Source: Sunxiuqinia sp963678245 (GTDB lineage Bacteria > Bacteroidota > Bacteroidia > Bacteroidales > Prolixibacteraceae). From it: a stretch of 64,000 nt of DNA. This document shows, piece by piece, positions 42,876 to 53,200 of this stretch (the stretch's first letter is position 1; each line of letters starts with the position of its first letter). Below the pieces are notes generated by a model, which worked only from the letters and a program-made list of their open reading frames with translations, did no database searches and was not told where the DNA came from. The translations under genes were made by a program, and so were the position numbers. The stretch lies in assembly GCA_965140765.1 (NCBI GenBank), contig OZ223309.1:744001-808000 (forward strand), read 5' to 3'.

Positions 42876-44813
42876 ATGACAACAAAGAATCTATTTATTC
42901 TAATGCTTTTCATTGCTTTTTCCATTCAATTAAAAGCGCAAGAGAATGTGTTTGAAATTAAAATTACGAAACCTAAAAAGGAAATTCCCATTCAATCAAA
43001 TATGTATGGTGTTTTCTTCGAGGATATTAATTTTGCAGCCGATGGCGGACTGTATGCAGAGTTGGTTAAAAATCGCTCATTTGAATTTTTGAACTCGCCG
43101 ACAATGGGTTGGCTCACTTATGGGAAAGTTGATGTGCGGACGGAGGATGCACCATTTGAGCGTAACCCACATTATTTGAGGTTGAATAACACAGGCTTGT
43201 TAACCGGAACCGGAATTATTAATGAAGGATTTCGTGGGATTGGGCTTAAGAAGGATGAAAGTTACAATCTCAGCTTCTATGCCAGAAATATTGATTCAAA
43301 GGAAGGAAAGCTCAGAGTTGAACTGATTTCGTCAGGGATGGACATCATTGCGAAAGACGACATTGCGGTTGATTCGGATGAATGGCAAAAATATACATTG
43401 ACATTAACACCTTTGCAAACTGATGCCCACTCAAGGCTGCGCATTGATTTGCGATCGTTCGGAGCAATCGATATTGAACATGTCTCGTTGTTTCCTGAAA
43501 AAACATTTAAAGGTCGCAAAAATGGCATGCGTCAGGATTTAGCTCAGGCTTTGGCTGATTTGGATCCAGGTATTTTTCGCTTTCCCGGAGGATGTATTAT
43601 TGAAGGGAACTCACTGGCTACTCGTTACCAGTGGAAAAATTCAGTTGGTGTTGTTGAAAATCGCCCAATAAACGAGAACCGTTGGAATTATGAATTCCAA
43701 CATCGGTTTACGCCCGATTATTTTCAATCGTACGGATTGGGTTTCTTCGAGTATTTTCAGTTGTGTGAAGATTTAGGAGCTGACGCTTTGCCCGTTGTAA
43801 ACTGCGGAATTGCGTGCCAATATGCTACTGAAGAAGTAGCCGAAGATTTGACTCCGTATATTCAGGATGCCTTGGATTTAATTGAATTTGCCAATGGCCC
43901 GGTCGATTCGAAATGGGGAAAAGTTCGTGCTGAAATGGGGCACCCGGAGTCCTATGATCTGAAAATGATTGGAATTGGAAACGAGCAATGGGGCGAAGAT
44001 TTTCCAGAGCATTTAAAGCAGTTTATTGATGCCATAAATGCCAGATATCCTGACATGCTTGTTATCGGTTCTTCTGGTCCGAGTGCCGATGGAGAACGGT
44101 TTGACTACCTTTGGAGCAAGATGAAGGAGCTGGATGCTGACTTGGTTGATGAACACTATTATAAAGACCCGGAATGGTTTTTAAGTAATGCCGGACGCTA
44201 TGATAATTATAGCCGGAAAGGACCTAAAGTGTTTGCGGGAGAATATGCTTGCCACGATTATCCGGAGAAGAAAAATTCATTTTACTCTGCACTTTGCGAA
44301 GCTGCTTTTATGACTGGTTTGGAACGCAATGCTGATGTTGTTCATCTGGCGACTTATGCGCCTTTGTTTGCTCACGTTGATGCCTGGCAATGGAAGCCTG
44401 ATATGATTTGGTTTGACAATTTACGTTCGGTAAAATCAGCAAATTACTATGTGCAACAATTGTACAGCTTAAACAAAGGGACCGAAGCGTTACAAGTAAA
44501 ACTGAATAAGGAAAACGTGATCGGCCAAAACGGGTTGTATGCAAGTGCCGTAATTGATGAAAATAAAAATCAGCTGATAATTAAGGTTGCGAATACTTCA
44601 AAAGAGTCCAGAACTGTTGATTTTGATTTTAGTAAGTTGAAACAGGAAGTTAAAAGTGGAGAGCAAATTTTATTGAAAGCTGACTTAGAGGTTGAAAACA
44701 CGTTGGATAAGCCGAATTTAATTGTGCCTAAAAAACAATCGATTGAAACTTCACGCAATAAATTGAATGTAGTTTTGAAACCAGAATCCTTTTCGGTGTT
44801 CATTTTAAACTAG
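42876..44813 (+). CDS. GH51 alpha-L-arabinofuranosidase
   Basis: A 645-residue secreted enzyme with signal peptide (FIAFSIQLKAQ). An N-terminal part, MYGVFFEDINFAADGGLYAEL, is followed by a carbohydrate-binding-like insert (about 90-200) and the GH51 barrel. The acid/base Glu is in GIGNEQWGED, and VFAGEYACHDY supplies the probable nucleophile Glu; a C-terminal beta domain ends the protein. It removes arabinose from arabinan side chains. It lies just left of the pectin locus and probably supports it. Confidence 0.88.
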   Translation: MTTKNLFILMLFIAFSIQLKAQENVFEIKITKPKKEIPIQSNMYGVFFEDINFAADGGLYAELVKNRSFEFLNSPTMGWLTYGKVDVRTEDAPFERNPHYLRLNNTGLLTGTGIINEGFRGIGLKKDESYNLSFYARNIDSKEGKLRVELISSGMDIIAKDDIAVDSDEWQKYTLTLTPLQTDAHSRLRIDLRSFGAIDIEHVSLFPEKTFKGRKNGMRQDLAQALADLDPGIFRFPGGCIIEGNSLATRYQWKNSVGVVENRPINENRWNYEFQHRFTPDYFQSYGLGFFEYFQLCEDLGADALPVVNCGIACQYATEEVAEDLTPYIQDALDLIEFANGPVDSKWGKVRAEMGHPESYDLKMIGIGNEQWGEDFPEHLKQFIDAINARYPDMLVIGSSGPSADGERFDYLWSKMKELDADLVDEHYYKDPEWFLSNAGRYDNYSRKGPKVFAGEYACHDYPEKKNSFYSALCEAAFMTGLERNADVVHLATYAPLFAHVDAWQWKPDMIWFDNLRSVKSANYYVQQLYSLNKGTEALQVKLNKENVIGQNGLYASAVIDENKNQLIIKVANTSKESRTVDFDFSKLKQEVKSGEQILLKADLEVENTLDKPNLIVPKKQSIETSRNKLNVVLKPESFSVFILN

Positions 44814-44932
44814 TGAATGTTGCGAGAACTTTTTAGATGCCAATTTTTGTTGAAAATTACCCCGTTACGTGAAAAATTGATTTTTCTTCTATTTGAATCG
44901 TTTTACAGAATGAGTTCAAAATTAGTTTGTTA

Positions 44933-45502
44933 CTAGATAAACATATTAAGAAAGAGTATGGCCACAAAGCCGTACTCTTTTAAATTGTCCTGTAAATATC
45001 GGCGAGCCTTTGTAATATGGTCTTCGACTGTTTTAATTGAAATTTGTAATTCCTCCGCAATCGCTTTGTTGGTGTATCCTTTTTCTGCACTCAATGTGTA
45101 AATGCGCTTTCTTTGTTCGGGGAGTTCGTTTACATAAAACTGTACTTTCTCTGACAATAAGTTGTAATCTACCTGTTTCTCAGTTTCGCTCGAATTCTTA
45201 ACAGCCTTTTGTTTTACGTACTCGAAATATTCTTTTTCAGAAAGCTTTTTTCTGAAGGTTGAAATAATAGTATTTTTTGCTATCGTAAAAAGATAGGACT
45301 CGAAGCTAGTGTCTTCTTTTAAGGAATTCCGATTATTCCAGATTTTAATGAATATCTCCTGAATCAAATCAAGGGTATCTTCTTCGGTTTTCAAATAACC
45401 AAATATAAATCGGTATAACCGATCACTATATTCGCTATAGAGTTGATTGACCGAGTTCTTGTTATTACTTTTCAGTTCCTTGATTAGATCAGCATCTTTC
45501 AT
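44933..45502 (-). CDS. ECF sigma factor of the polysaccharide locus
   Basis: A 189-residue sigma factor with region 2 FGYLKTEEDTLDLIQEIFIKIW and region 4 NKAIAEELQISIKTVEDHI. It is transcribed away from the fecR-type gene, 159 bp apart, rather than in the same operon as usual. It probably activates the SusC operon once released by the anti-sigma factor. Confidence 0.9.
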   Translation of the reverse strand: MKDADLIKELKSNNKNSVNQLYSEYSDRLYRFIFGYLKTEEDTLDLIQEIFIKIWNNRNSLKEDTSFESYLFTIAKNTIISTFRKKLSEKEYFEYVKQKAVKNSSETEKQVDYNLLSEKVQFYVNELPEQRKRIYTLSAEKGYTNKAIAEELQISIKTVEDHITKARRYLQDNLKEYGFVAILFLNMFI

Positions 45503-45661
45503 AGAGCACTTCTCATTTTTGAAAATGTAAATCTACGAAAATGTTCTTTTGAAAATAATAATAGACACGCAACCTAATCTTTTTCCATAGAAAAAAAAGA
45601 ATTTATAGCAGGGGTATTTTTACCTTTAGACGTATACCATATAAGAAAGCAAAAAAGAAGG

Positions 45662-46627
45662 ATGAAATCATATTTCAGGAAATATTTGAGTGATAGTTGT
45701 AGTACGGAGGATTTCGAGTCCTTTATTGAGCTTGCGACCGACAAAAAAAATCAAAATGTGTTCGAAGTGAATATGAGTGAAGATTGGAAAGACAATGATC
45801 GGACGATTGAAACTCCAGACTTATCTCCCACATTACATCGAATTCATTACGAATTGAATAAAACAGAAGTTGGAGATTCAAAGACAAGAAAATTATTTTT
45901 TTATGTGTCTCGAATTGCGGCTGTTTTGTTTGTCCCATTGTTGATCGCGTACTTTTTTCAGTGGCAGAGTCGGTCTTCAGGTATTGAACAAACCATTGTA
46001 ACACCGCTCGCATCGCAAACCTCATTTCAGCTGTCTGATGGTACTTTAGTATGGTTAAATGCGGGTTCGTCAATTCGTTTTCCTAATGAGTTTTCGAGTA
46101 ATAAGAGAATCGTAAAACTTACAGGTGAAGCTTATTTTGATGTAAAAAAGGCAAATGAACCGTTTATTGTTGAAACTAAGCATGTCGATATCGAGGTGCT
46201 TGGAACTGCCTTCAATGTCTTGGCATATGATAATGAATTGCCAGCAATCACGTTAGAGCGAGGAAAAGTGTCCTTAAGGACAGAGTCAAATCAGAAGCAA
46301 TTTCTTTCGCCCGGACATCAGGCGACTGTTGATACAACGGAATTTAATATTACGCTGAAAGAAGTAGATCCGAATTTATACTCAGCTTGGAAGGATCATC
46401 AATTGATATTTGAAAATGATCCGTTAAGCATTGTCGCTGAGAAATTGGAACGATGGTACAATGTTGAGATTGAAATTGCTGATCCATCGTTGCTAAACAG
46501 TAAGTTAACTGCCAATATTGAATTTGAACCGTTCCGTGAAGTTCTTGATTTAATGCAGCTTACGATGCCTGTAGACTATCAATACGATATAGATCTTCGA
46601 AAACTTATTATTACGAGACAGAACTAA
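45662..46627 (+). CDS. FecR-type anti-sigma factor
   Basis: A 321-residue inner-membrane protein. A cytoplasmic N terminus of about 78 residues is followed by one membrane helix (FFYVSRIAAVLFVPLLIAYFF). The periplasmic FecR domain has FQLSDGTLVWLNAGSSIRFP, LTGEAYFDVKK and VLGTAFNVLAY. It carries the receptor signal to the divergent ECF sigma factor. Confidence 0.92.
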   Translation: MKSYFRKYLSDSCSTEDFESFIELATDKKNQNVFEVNMSEDWKDNDRTIETPDLSPTLHRIHYELNKTEVGDSKTRKLFFYVSRIAAVLFVPLLIAYFFQWQSRSSGIEQTIVTPLASQTSFQLSDGTLVWLNAGSSIRFPNEFSSNKRIVKLTGEAYFDVKKANEPFIVETKHVDIEVLGTAFNVLAYDNELPAITLERGKVSLRTESNQKQFLSPGHQATVDTTEFNITLKEVDPNLYSAWKDHQLIFENDPLSIVAEKLERWYNVEIEIADPSLLNSKLTANIEFEPFREVLDLMQLTMPVDYQYDIDLRKLIITRQN

Positions 46628-46682
46628 TTAATTGGAATAAACTGCATGCCTATGTAACACAACTCTAACTAACAAAAACTAA

Positions 46683-46711
46683 AAAGTGGGAAAGCCGCGA
46701 ACTTCCCCACT
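46683..46711 (+). promoter_or_regulatory. Leader hairpin upstream of susC
   Basis: AAGTGGG and CCCACTT form a stem between fecR and susC, without a following T-run. It may be an RNA leader element or stabiliser. Confidence 0.35.
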
Positions 46712-46757
46712 TGCAGTAAATAATTTTTGCAAATTATTAATCTTACAATTCAAACTT

Positions 46758-49700
46758 ATGAAAAAAAATGGATTGAAGGAAACTAGTATAACTGTTTTCT
46801 TCTTTAAATTACTAATTGTTATGAAGCTAAGTATCTTTATTTTATGCTTAACGATCTTTACAGCGGTCGCTTCAGGAACCTATTCTCAAACGACAAAACT
46901 GTCGGTGGTTGCAAAAAACAAATCGATTGAAGATGTTCTAAAAACGATTGAGGATCAAAGTCAGTATCGTTTCTTTTATTCTGGTGTTATTAATACGACC
47001 AAAAAAGTTTCGATTAACAGTCAGGACAAAAATCTGGAAACGATTCTTCAACAAGTGCTGGATCAAACAGAAATTGGGTATCGAATTGTAGGCCGGCAAG
47101 TTGCTCTTTTCAATACCAATGACAATGAAAATAATAACATGCTTCAACAGGAAATCAATGTTGAAGGTACTGTTACCGGTGTTGAAGGTGAACCTCTTCC
47201 GGGTGTAACAGTAGTTATTAAAGGAACCACAAATGGAACAATTACCGATTTCGATGGTCGGTACATGTTGTCTGCAGTTCCTTCTGATGCAGTATTGGTT
47301 TTCTCCTTTGTAGGGATGAAAAGTCAGGAAGTTCCGGTAGCTGGTAAAAATAACCTAAATGTTATTTTGGAGGATGAAACCATTGGTCTTGAAGAAGTGG
47401 TAGCCATTGGTTATGGAACTGTAAAAAGAGCTGATGTTACGGGCTCTATTTCCTCTATTAGTGCTAAAGATTTCAATCTGGGAATAACAGTTGCCCCAGA
47501 GCAACTCATGCAAGGTAAGGTTGCAGGGGTAAATATTATCCAAAATAGTGGACAACCAGGAGCAGCTTCCACCGTGCGTGTTCGAGGATCCAGTTCTGTG
47601 TCTGCAGGGAATGATCCTTTGTATGTAGTGGATGGAGTTCCTTTGCAGTTCAGTTCAGCTAATAAGTATGTTAATGTTGCCGGTGAATCAAGTACTTCAC
47701 CATTCTCCTCTGAAGGAACAAACCCCTTAAATGCCATTAATCCTTCTGATATTGAGTCAATTGAAATATTAAAAGATGCATCTGCAACAGCAATCTATGG
47801 ATCGAGGGGAGCGAATGGAGTTATCATCATTACTACTAAAAGTAAAAATTTAGGAGAGTCAGTTTCTTACGATACTTATGTTGGAGTATCCTCAGTACGT
47901 AAGAGTTTAGAAGTGCTTTCAGCAGATGAATACCGTAACTATGCGCAGAGCAATAACCTTGCTTTTCCTGATGAAGGAGCAAATACTGATTGGCAAGATG
48001 CCATTTATCGGACAGCGCTTAGTCAGAATCATAATTTATCATTTGGAGGAGGTTCAGCTACCAGTAATTACCGTACATCTTTTGGGTATAACGCTCAAGA
48101 TGGTATCATTGAGTCCTCGGGAATTGAAAAATACACGGCACGTTTAAATGCCAATCAAACAGGAATGGATGGAAAATTGAAGGTTGGAATCAATTTGACT
48201 TATGGTAAGATTTTAGATGATATTACTCCGATCTCTTCCAATGTTGGAAATGAGGGAGGAAATATTCTAAAAGATGCGATTCGTTGGGCTCCTACGCTTC
48301 CTGTTTATAACGAAGATGGTAGCTTTTACCAAATTGGTGAATTACGGGTGAATCCTGTTTCGTGGGGTGAGCAGATTGAAGATGAACGGAAAACGAGCCT
48401 ATTTCTAGGGAATGCCAATATCGAATACAATATTCTTGACGAACTTAAAGTGAGTGTTAACGTTGGGCACAATGATGAGGCAGTGAATCGTTATACTGTT
48501 GTTCCCGCAACCCATCCTGTTGGGCAGGCTGAAAATGGCCGCGCTTCAATTAGCAAGATGCAAAACTCAAGTTCTTTGATTGAAACAAACCTAACTTATA
48601 ACAAGGAATATGAAAATAACAGTGCATTGACAATTTTAGCGGGGTATTCCTATCAACGTTTTGTTACAGAAAACACCTTTACGGCTGCTAATCAGTTTGT
48701 TTCATCTTCAGTTAAATGGAATTTGATGCAATCAGGTAATATTGTATCAAATACGTCATACAAGTCCGCTAATCGTTTAGCATCAATGTATGCCCGCGCA
48801 AATTATAAACTACTGGATCGTTACATATTTACTGCGACATTACGTCGTGATGGTTCCAGTCGTTTTGGGGGCAACAACCAGTATGGACTTTTCCCGTCAG
48901 GTGCATTTGCCTGGAAGTTGTCTGATGAGCCATTTTTCAACAGCTCAAGAATAAGCAATCTGAAAGTTCGCTTGGGTTACGGTGTTACTGGTAATCAGGA
49001 AATTCCGAATGATCTGTTTCGCGAGCAGTTGTCCATCTCAGGTTCTAATGTTTACGTTTTAGGTGGAACAGCTATTCCAAGTGTGCTGCCAAGTAACTAC
49101 CCAAATCCGGATTTAAAGTGGGAAACAACCAGCCAAGCCAATATTGGAATCGACTTTGGATTGTGGGATCAGCGCTTAACTGGTACGTTAGACTTCTATA
49201 AGAAACATACTACTGATCTACTGCTGGAGTTCTCAACTGCATCTCCATCCGTGGTTACTAGTCAGTGGGCCAATGTTGGTGAAGTAGACAATACCGGTTT
49301 CGAATTATCGCTGGATGGTAAGATTATACGCAAAAATGAATTCCAATGGAATGCGAATTTCAACTTCTCTACCAATAAGAATGAAGTTATTACACTTTCT
49401 AATGAGAATTTTTCGAGAGATGAAATCTTAACGAATGCAACTTCAGGAGTAGTCAGTAACGGAAGTTCAACACAAATTATCAAACCCGGGTATGAGTTGG
49501 GTACTTTTTATGGACGGCAGTTTACCGGTTTAGATGCTGACGGCATGGAAACTTATCTTGATGAAGATGGAGTGGATGGAGCCGATATGGTCGTTTTGGG
49601 ATCTGCTAATCCCGATTTCACGTTTGGATTTAGCAATAGCTTTTTCTGGAAGAACTTTGATATGTCAATTTCCTTCAGGGGTGTTTCCGGAAATAAAATA

Positions 49701-50075
49701 TATAACAACACAGCAGCTGAATTTTCATACGTAAATGCTGCCCCTGGTGTTAATATTCTTAAATCAGCACTTGACCTCGGAATGAGTCGTGATCAGATTT
49801 CTCAGTTTTCGTCTCAATGGCTTGAAGATGGCAGTTACCTGCGTTTAGATAACATGAGTATCGGGTATACTTTCGACACCAGTCGTTTGACTTTTTTATC
49901 AAAAGCACGACTTTATCTGACAGGACAAAACTTATTTGTAATTACAAATTACTCTGGCTTTGATCCTGAAGTGAGAACGAATACGAACCGTGGAGGTGTT
50001 GCTCCTATTGGTGTTGACTATTTATCTTATCCAAGACCTCGTGTTTTCATGCTTGGAGCAAGTTTGTCATTTTAA
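46758..50075 (+). CDS. SusC-like TonB-dependent receptor with STN domain
   Basis: About 1,105 residues from ATG 46758; the longer ORF from a GTG at 46686 runs through the leader hairpin. Signal sequence (FILCLTIFTAVASGTYSQ), then a STN secretin/TonB domain (about 25-100: IEDVLKTIEDQSQYRFFY), a CarboxypepD_reg-like domain (GEPLPGVTVVIKGTTNGT), plug (GYGTVKRADVTGSISSI, IEILKDASATAIYGSRGANG) and a beta barrel ending LGASLSF. It imports oligosaccharides with SusD. The STN domain implies signalling to the FecR/sigma pair. Confidence 0.95.
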   Translation: MKKNGLKETSITVFFFKLLIVMKLSIFILCLTIFTAVASGTYSQTTKLSVVAKNKSIEDVLKTIEDQSQYRFFYSGVINTTKKVSINSQDKNLETILQQVLDQTEIGYRIVGRQVALFNTNDNENNNMLQQEINVEGTVTGVEGEPLPGVTVVIKGTTNGTITDFDGRYMLSAVPSDAVLVFSFVGMKSQEVPVAGKNNLNVILEDETIGLEEVVAIGYGTVKRADVTGSISSISAKDFNLGITVAPEQLMQGKVAGVNIIQNSGQPGAASTVRVRGSSSVSAGNDPLYVVDGVPLQFSSANKYVNVAGESSTSPFSSEGTNPLNAINPSDIESIEILKDASATAIYGSRGANGVIIITTKSKNLGESVSYDTYVGVSSVRKSLEVLSADEYRNYAQSNNLAFPDEGANTDWQDAIYRTALSQNHNLSFGGGSATSNYRTSFGYNAQDGIIESSGIEKYTARLNANQTGMDGKLKVGINLTYGKILDDITPISSNVGNEGGNILKDAIRWAPTLPVYNEDGSFYQIGELRVNPVSWGEQIEDERKTSLFLGNANIEYNILDELKVSVNVGHNDEAVNRYTVVPATHPVGQAENGRASISKMQNSSSLIETNLTYNKEYENNSALTILAGYSYQRFVTENTFTAANQFVSSSVKWNLMQSGNIVSNTSYKSANRLASMYARANYKLLDRYIFTATLRRDGSSRFGGNNQYGLFPSGAFAWKLSDEPFFNSSRISNLKVRLGYGVTGNQEIPNDLFREQLSISGSNVYVLGGTAIPSVLPSNYPNPDLKWETTSQANIGIDFGLWDQRLTGTLDFYKKHTTDLLLEFSTASPSVVTSQWANVGEVDNTGFELSLDGKIIRKNEFQWNANFNFSTNKNEVITLSNENFSRDEILTNATSGVVSNGSSTQIIKPGYELGTFYGRQFTGLDADGMETYLDEDGVDGADMVVLGSANPDFTFGFSNSFFWKNFDMSISFRGVSGNKIYNNTAAEFSYVNAAPGVNILKSALDLGMSRDQISQFSSQWLEDGSYLRLDNMSIGYTFDTSRLTFLSKARLYLTGQNLFVITNYSGFDPEVRTNTNRGGVAPIGVDYLSYPRPRVFMLGASLSF

Positions 50076-50109
50076 AAAGAAGGGTGAATAACTATTAAAA
50101 TTTAAGATT

Positions 50110-51684
50110 ATGAAATTTTTCAAATTACTTATAAATAAGCAATTTATTGTTTGTGTCTCCTTCTTGCTTATTCTGTTTTCAAGTTGTGAGCTCGAGGAAG
50201 ACGTTTATTCGATCTATACCCCGGATAACTTTTATGCGAATGACGCGCAGGTTCTTTCGTCGTTATCAGGAGCCTACAGAAATTTTGCGGGAATCCCTAC
50301 TTTTGGTGCTCCATATCGATTATTGGAGTGCTGTACTGACCAAGTTGTTGTTCATGGCAAAATTCAAGGTTGGTGGGCAAATAGTGATTTTGAGCAACTG
50401 GCAGAGCATCAATGGGATAAAGACCATGGTTATGTTTGGAGTATGTGGAATACCTTGTTCCAGACTGTTGGCCAGGCGAATGCACTTATTGCCTCACTTG
50501 ATGCTGCCGGTTTGGATAATGTTGAAGGAGCAAAAGCTGAATTGAGAGCTTTAAGAGCTTACGCCTATTTCTATTTGATGGATCTTTTTGGTAGCGTTCC
50601 AATTTTTACTGAACCTAAAGTTGATCCAAATAACCTGCCGGATCAGAATTCGAGACAACAAGTTTTTGATTTTGTTATTTCTGAGCTTGGAGAAGCTGTC
50701 GTAGAATTGCCTTCACAAAACGATGTTGGAAGTGAGTATTATGGAAGATTAACCAAAGAGGCTGTATATAGTCTATTGGCGATGGTTTATTTAAATGCCG
50801 AAGTTTATACAGGAACTCCGCAGTGGGATAAAGTGATTACAAACGCCGACTTGGTTATCAATTCTGGGGCTTTTAGTTTGCTGGACGACTATTTCGATAA
50901 CTTCGTATATAACAATGAAGAAAACGAAGAAATGATTTGGGCAGGTGTCTATACTCCTGATATCACTGGAGGTATTGGTCACCCGATCGTGCAAAAAGTA
51001 CTTCCTGGAATTGGGGGCGGTTTGTTTGGGCTACCTTATACTCCTCAAAATGGTTTTGGAACCAGACCTTCTGTTGCTGCTTTGTATGAAGAGCAAGATG
51101 ATCGAAAGGGATTGTTCTTAATGCCTGGCGAATTAAAGGATCCTCGTAATGGTGAAACAGTCATGGTTGAGGAAATTGTTCCGGATGGTAACTCATTTTT
51201 ATATGTTGAGGGAGAATCAACTAAAGGTCCAGTTCCTTATATGATTATTGAAGCAACAGGAATTAGAAATCAGCCAATGAATGCTGGAATCAAATGGATT
51301 AAGTGGGGACTTGACCCGAATACAAATGGCGGAAATGCAGGAAACGATATCGCTTGGTTCCGCTTAGCTGACATTATTCTCATGAAAGCTGAAGCATTGG
51401 CTCGTCAAAATAAATTTGGTGAAGCTTTACCTTTAGTCAATCAAGTTCGGGAACGGAGCCATGCGAGTGCATTAACTTCAGTTACTTTAAACGATATTTT
51501 TGAGGAACGCGGTCGTGAACTGGCTTTTGAAATGAAGCGCAGAAATGACTTGATTCGTTTTGGTAAATTTAACGATGCGTGGGAATTTAAAGCCGCCGCA
51601 TCTGATGATCATTGGAACTTGTTTCCAATACCTAAAAGAGCCATTGATGCAAATAACAAATTGCAACAAAATCCTGGTTATTAG
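50110..51684 (+). CDS. SusD-like surface glycan-binding lipoprotein
   Basis: A 524-residue lipoprotein with lipobox FSSC near residue 25. It has SusD-type TPR helices (AELRALRAYAYFYLMDLFGSVPIF) and the C-terminal FEERGRELAFEMKRRNDLIRFG and NLFPIPKRAID. It caps the SusC barrel and binds the target glycan. It starts 34 bp after susC. Confidence 0.95.
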   Translation: MKFFKLLINKQFIVCVSFLLILFSSCELEEDVYSIYTPDNFYANDAQVLSSLSGAYRNFAGIPTFGAPYRLLECCTDQVVVHGKIQGWWANSDFEQLAEHQWDKDHGYVWSMWNTLFQTVGQANALIASLDAAGLDNVEGAKAELRALRAYAYFYLMDLFGSVPIFTEPKVDPNNLPDQNSRQQVFDFVISELGEAVVELPSQNDVGSEYYGRLTKEAVYSLLAMVYLNAEVYTGTPQWDKVITNADLVINSGAFSLLDDYFDNFVYNNEENEEMIWAGVYTPDITGGIGHPIVQKVLPGIGGGLFGLPYTPQNGFGTRPSVAALYEEQDDRKGLFLMPGELKDPRNGETVMVEEIVPDGNSFLYVEGESTKGPVPYMIIEATGIRNQPMNAGIKWIKWGLDPNTNGGNAGNDIAWFRLADIILMKAEALARQNKFGEALPLVNQVRERSHASALTSVTLNDIFEERGRELAFEMKRRNDLIRFGKFNDAWEFKAAASDDHWNLFPIPKRAIDANNKLQQNPGY

Positions 51685-51695
51685 TTTTAATCTTA

Positions 51696-51740
51696 TAAAA
51701 AACAGCCAGGAATTTATTCCGGGCTGTTTTAGCCTTTTTA
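51696..51740 (+). terminator. Terminator or attenuator after susD
   Basis: AAAACAGCC and GGCTGTTTT form a stem with a 12-base loop, then TTTTTA. It would limit transcription into the enzyme genes, which then need readthrough or their own promoter. Confidence 0.7.
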
Positions 51741-51849
51741 GTTTCTGTTATCTATAAATTCCTTAAATATCAGAAGTAATATTTAAAACGGTGTTGCCAA
51801 TACACCGGAGTAGAACGTTCATGTTTATATCTTACTTAAACCTAACCAA

Positions 51850-53157
51850 ATGAATAATTATAGCATTATTCCAGCCTATCAAGTCAGAACTCTGGCAAGC
51901 CTTTCGTTTAGGAAAGTACTTTTGATTAGTTGTTTTGTATTCATTGCAGTGGAATGCCGAAGCCAGACGGTAAATGGTGTTGATTATTCTCATCTATCGG
52001 GAGTTTATCACACATTTGATATGGCGGGAGATGATGTCTTTGGACAACGTTTCCCTTCCGAAAATTTTACCTATGTTGATGAAGTGACTGGAACAACTGT
52101 TAATGCTTTGACCACTTCACGCCACAACAACTCAAAAATGTATCAAACCCACCCGCAATGGACTGCGGATGGGAAATATGTCGTGATCACTTCTGACCGC
52201 ACATCCACTCGTGAAAAAAGAGATCGGCAAGCCTATGCGATTTCCATGGATAATTTTGAAATTGTTCAAATTACGACCGGAGACCGAGGTAGTAATTTGC
52301 ATTTGGGGTGGCACAAAAACTCAGCTTACCTATTTCGAGGAAGTAAACTAGTTGAACTTCAGCTTGAAAAATTGTTGACTGACAGTAAACTGGGATCTGT
52401 TGGAAATCCGGAAGATTACGAAATTGTTTTGGCTACGGTTCCTGATTCAATTCACCCTTCTGGCTTGGGCTTGGATGCAGAAGAAAATCGTGTTTTTTTC
52501 TCAAACAGAATCAACAAAGACACTTCGGCTATTTATAGTGTTGAGTTTAATTCAGGAGAAACCAAGAAAGTGTTGGAAGTACCTTTTCGTATCGGGCATC
52601 TTCAATCAAATCCATTTGTAACCGGAGAGGTGATGTATTGTTGGGAAACCGGCGGTGATTCTCCGCAACGGATGTGGTATATGACAGTCGACGAAGATGG
52701 AAACGTGACCAACAAACCAATTTATAACGAGAATGATAATGACTGGGTGACACATGAGGTATTCATGGGGCCTGATCATATTTTGTTCCACCTGATGGGA
52801 CATCTGGATCGTTTGCAAACCAACCGACCCGGACTCTATTCGTTAAATATCCGCACCAATGAGCCCGAATTTCACGGACAAACGGTAATGGGCGGGTACT
52901 GGCATTGCAATGCTACACCGGACCGTAAATGGATTGTTGCTGACACCTTTGATGGAAAGCTTTACCGAATTAATGCCGAAGATAACGATGATGTAGTGCT
53001 ACTGACTCAGGGACACCGAAAAAATAGTATTAGCCCGTTTACCGATAAAGCACATCTGCATCCATCAGTAAGTCCTGATGGCAAATGGGTGTTGATTAAT
53101 TCCAGTTTATTCACTGATAGCGATGTTTTGCTTTTACCATTATTCCCAAAGAAATAA
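51850..53157 (+). CDS. PL22-like oligogalacturonate lyase family protein
   Basis: A 435-residue beta-propeller protein with a signal sequence ending before CRSQTVNG. Propeller motifs: HPQWTADGKYVVITSD, WHCNATPDRKWIVADTF and HLHPSVSPDGKWVLINS, the last with the H-x-H-P-S and conserved His positions that bind metal in Ogl. Ogl cleaves short (unsaturated) galacturonides by beta-elimination; this relative may act on rhamnogalacturonan pieces. Probable periplasmic enzyme. Confidence 0.7.
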   Translation: MNNYSIIPAYQVRTLASLSFRKVLLISCFVFIAVECRSQTVNGVDYSHLSGVYHTFDMAGDDVFGQRFPSENFTYVDEVTGTTVNALTTSRHNNSKMYQTHPQWTADGKYVVITSDRTSTREKRDRQAYAISMDNFEIVQITTGDRGSNLHLGWHKNSAYLFRGSKLVELQLEKLLTDSKLGSVGNPEDYEIVLATVPDSIHPSGLGLDAEENRVFFSNRINKDTSAIYSVEFNSGETKKVLEVPFRIGHLQSNPFVTGEVMYCWETGGDSPQRMWYMTVDEDGNVTNKPIYNENDNDWVTHEVFMGPDHILFHLMGHLDRLQTNRPGLYSLNIRTNEPEFHGQTVMGGYWHCNATPDRKWIVADTFDGKLYRINAEDNDDVVLLTQGHRKNSISPFTDKAHLHPSVSPDGKWVLINSSLFTDSDVLLLPLFPKK

Positions 53158-53200
53158 AGGGAAACAGTTATATACACAAATACTCTTAAAGCTATAGGTA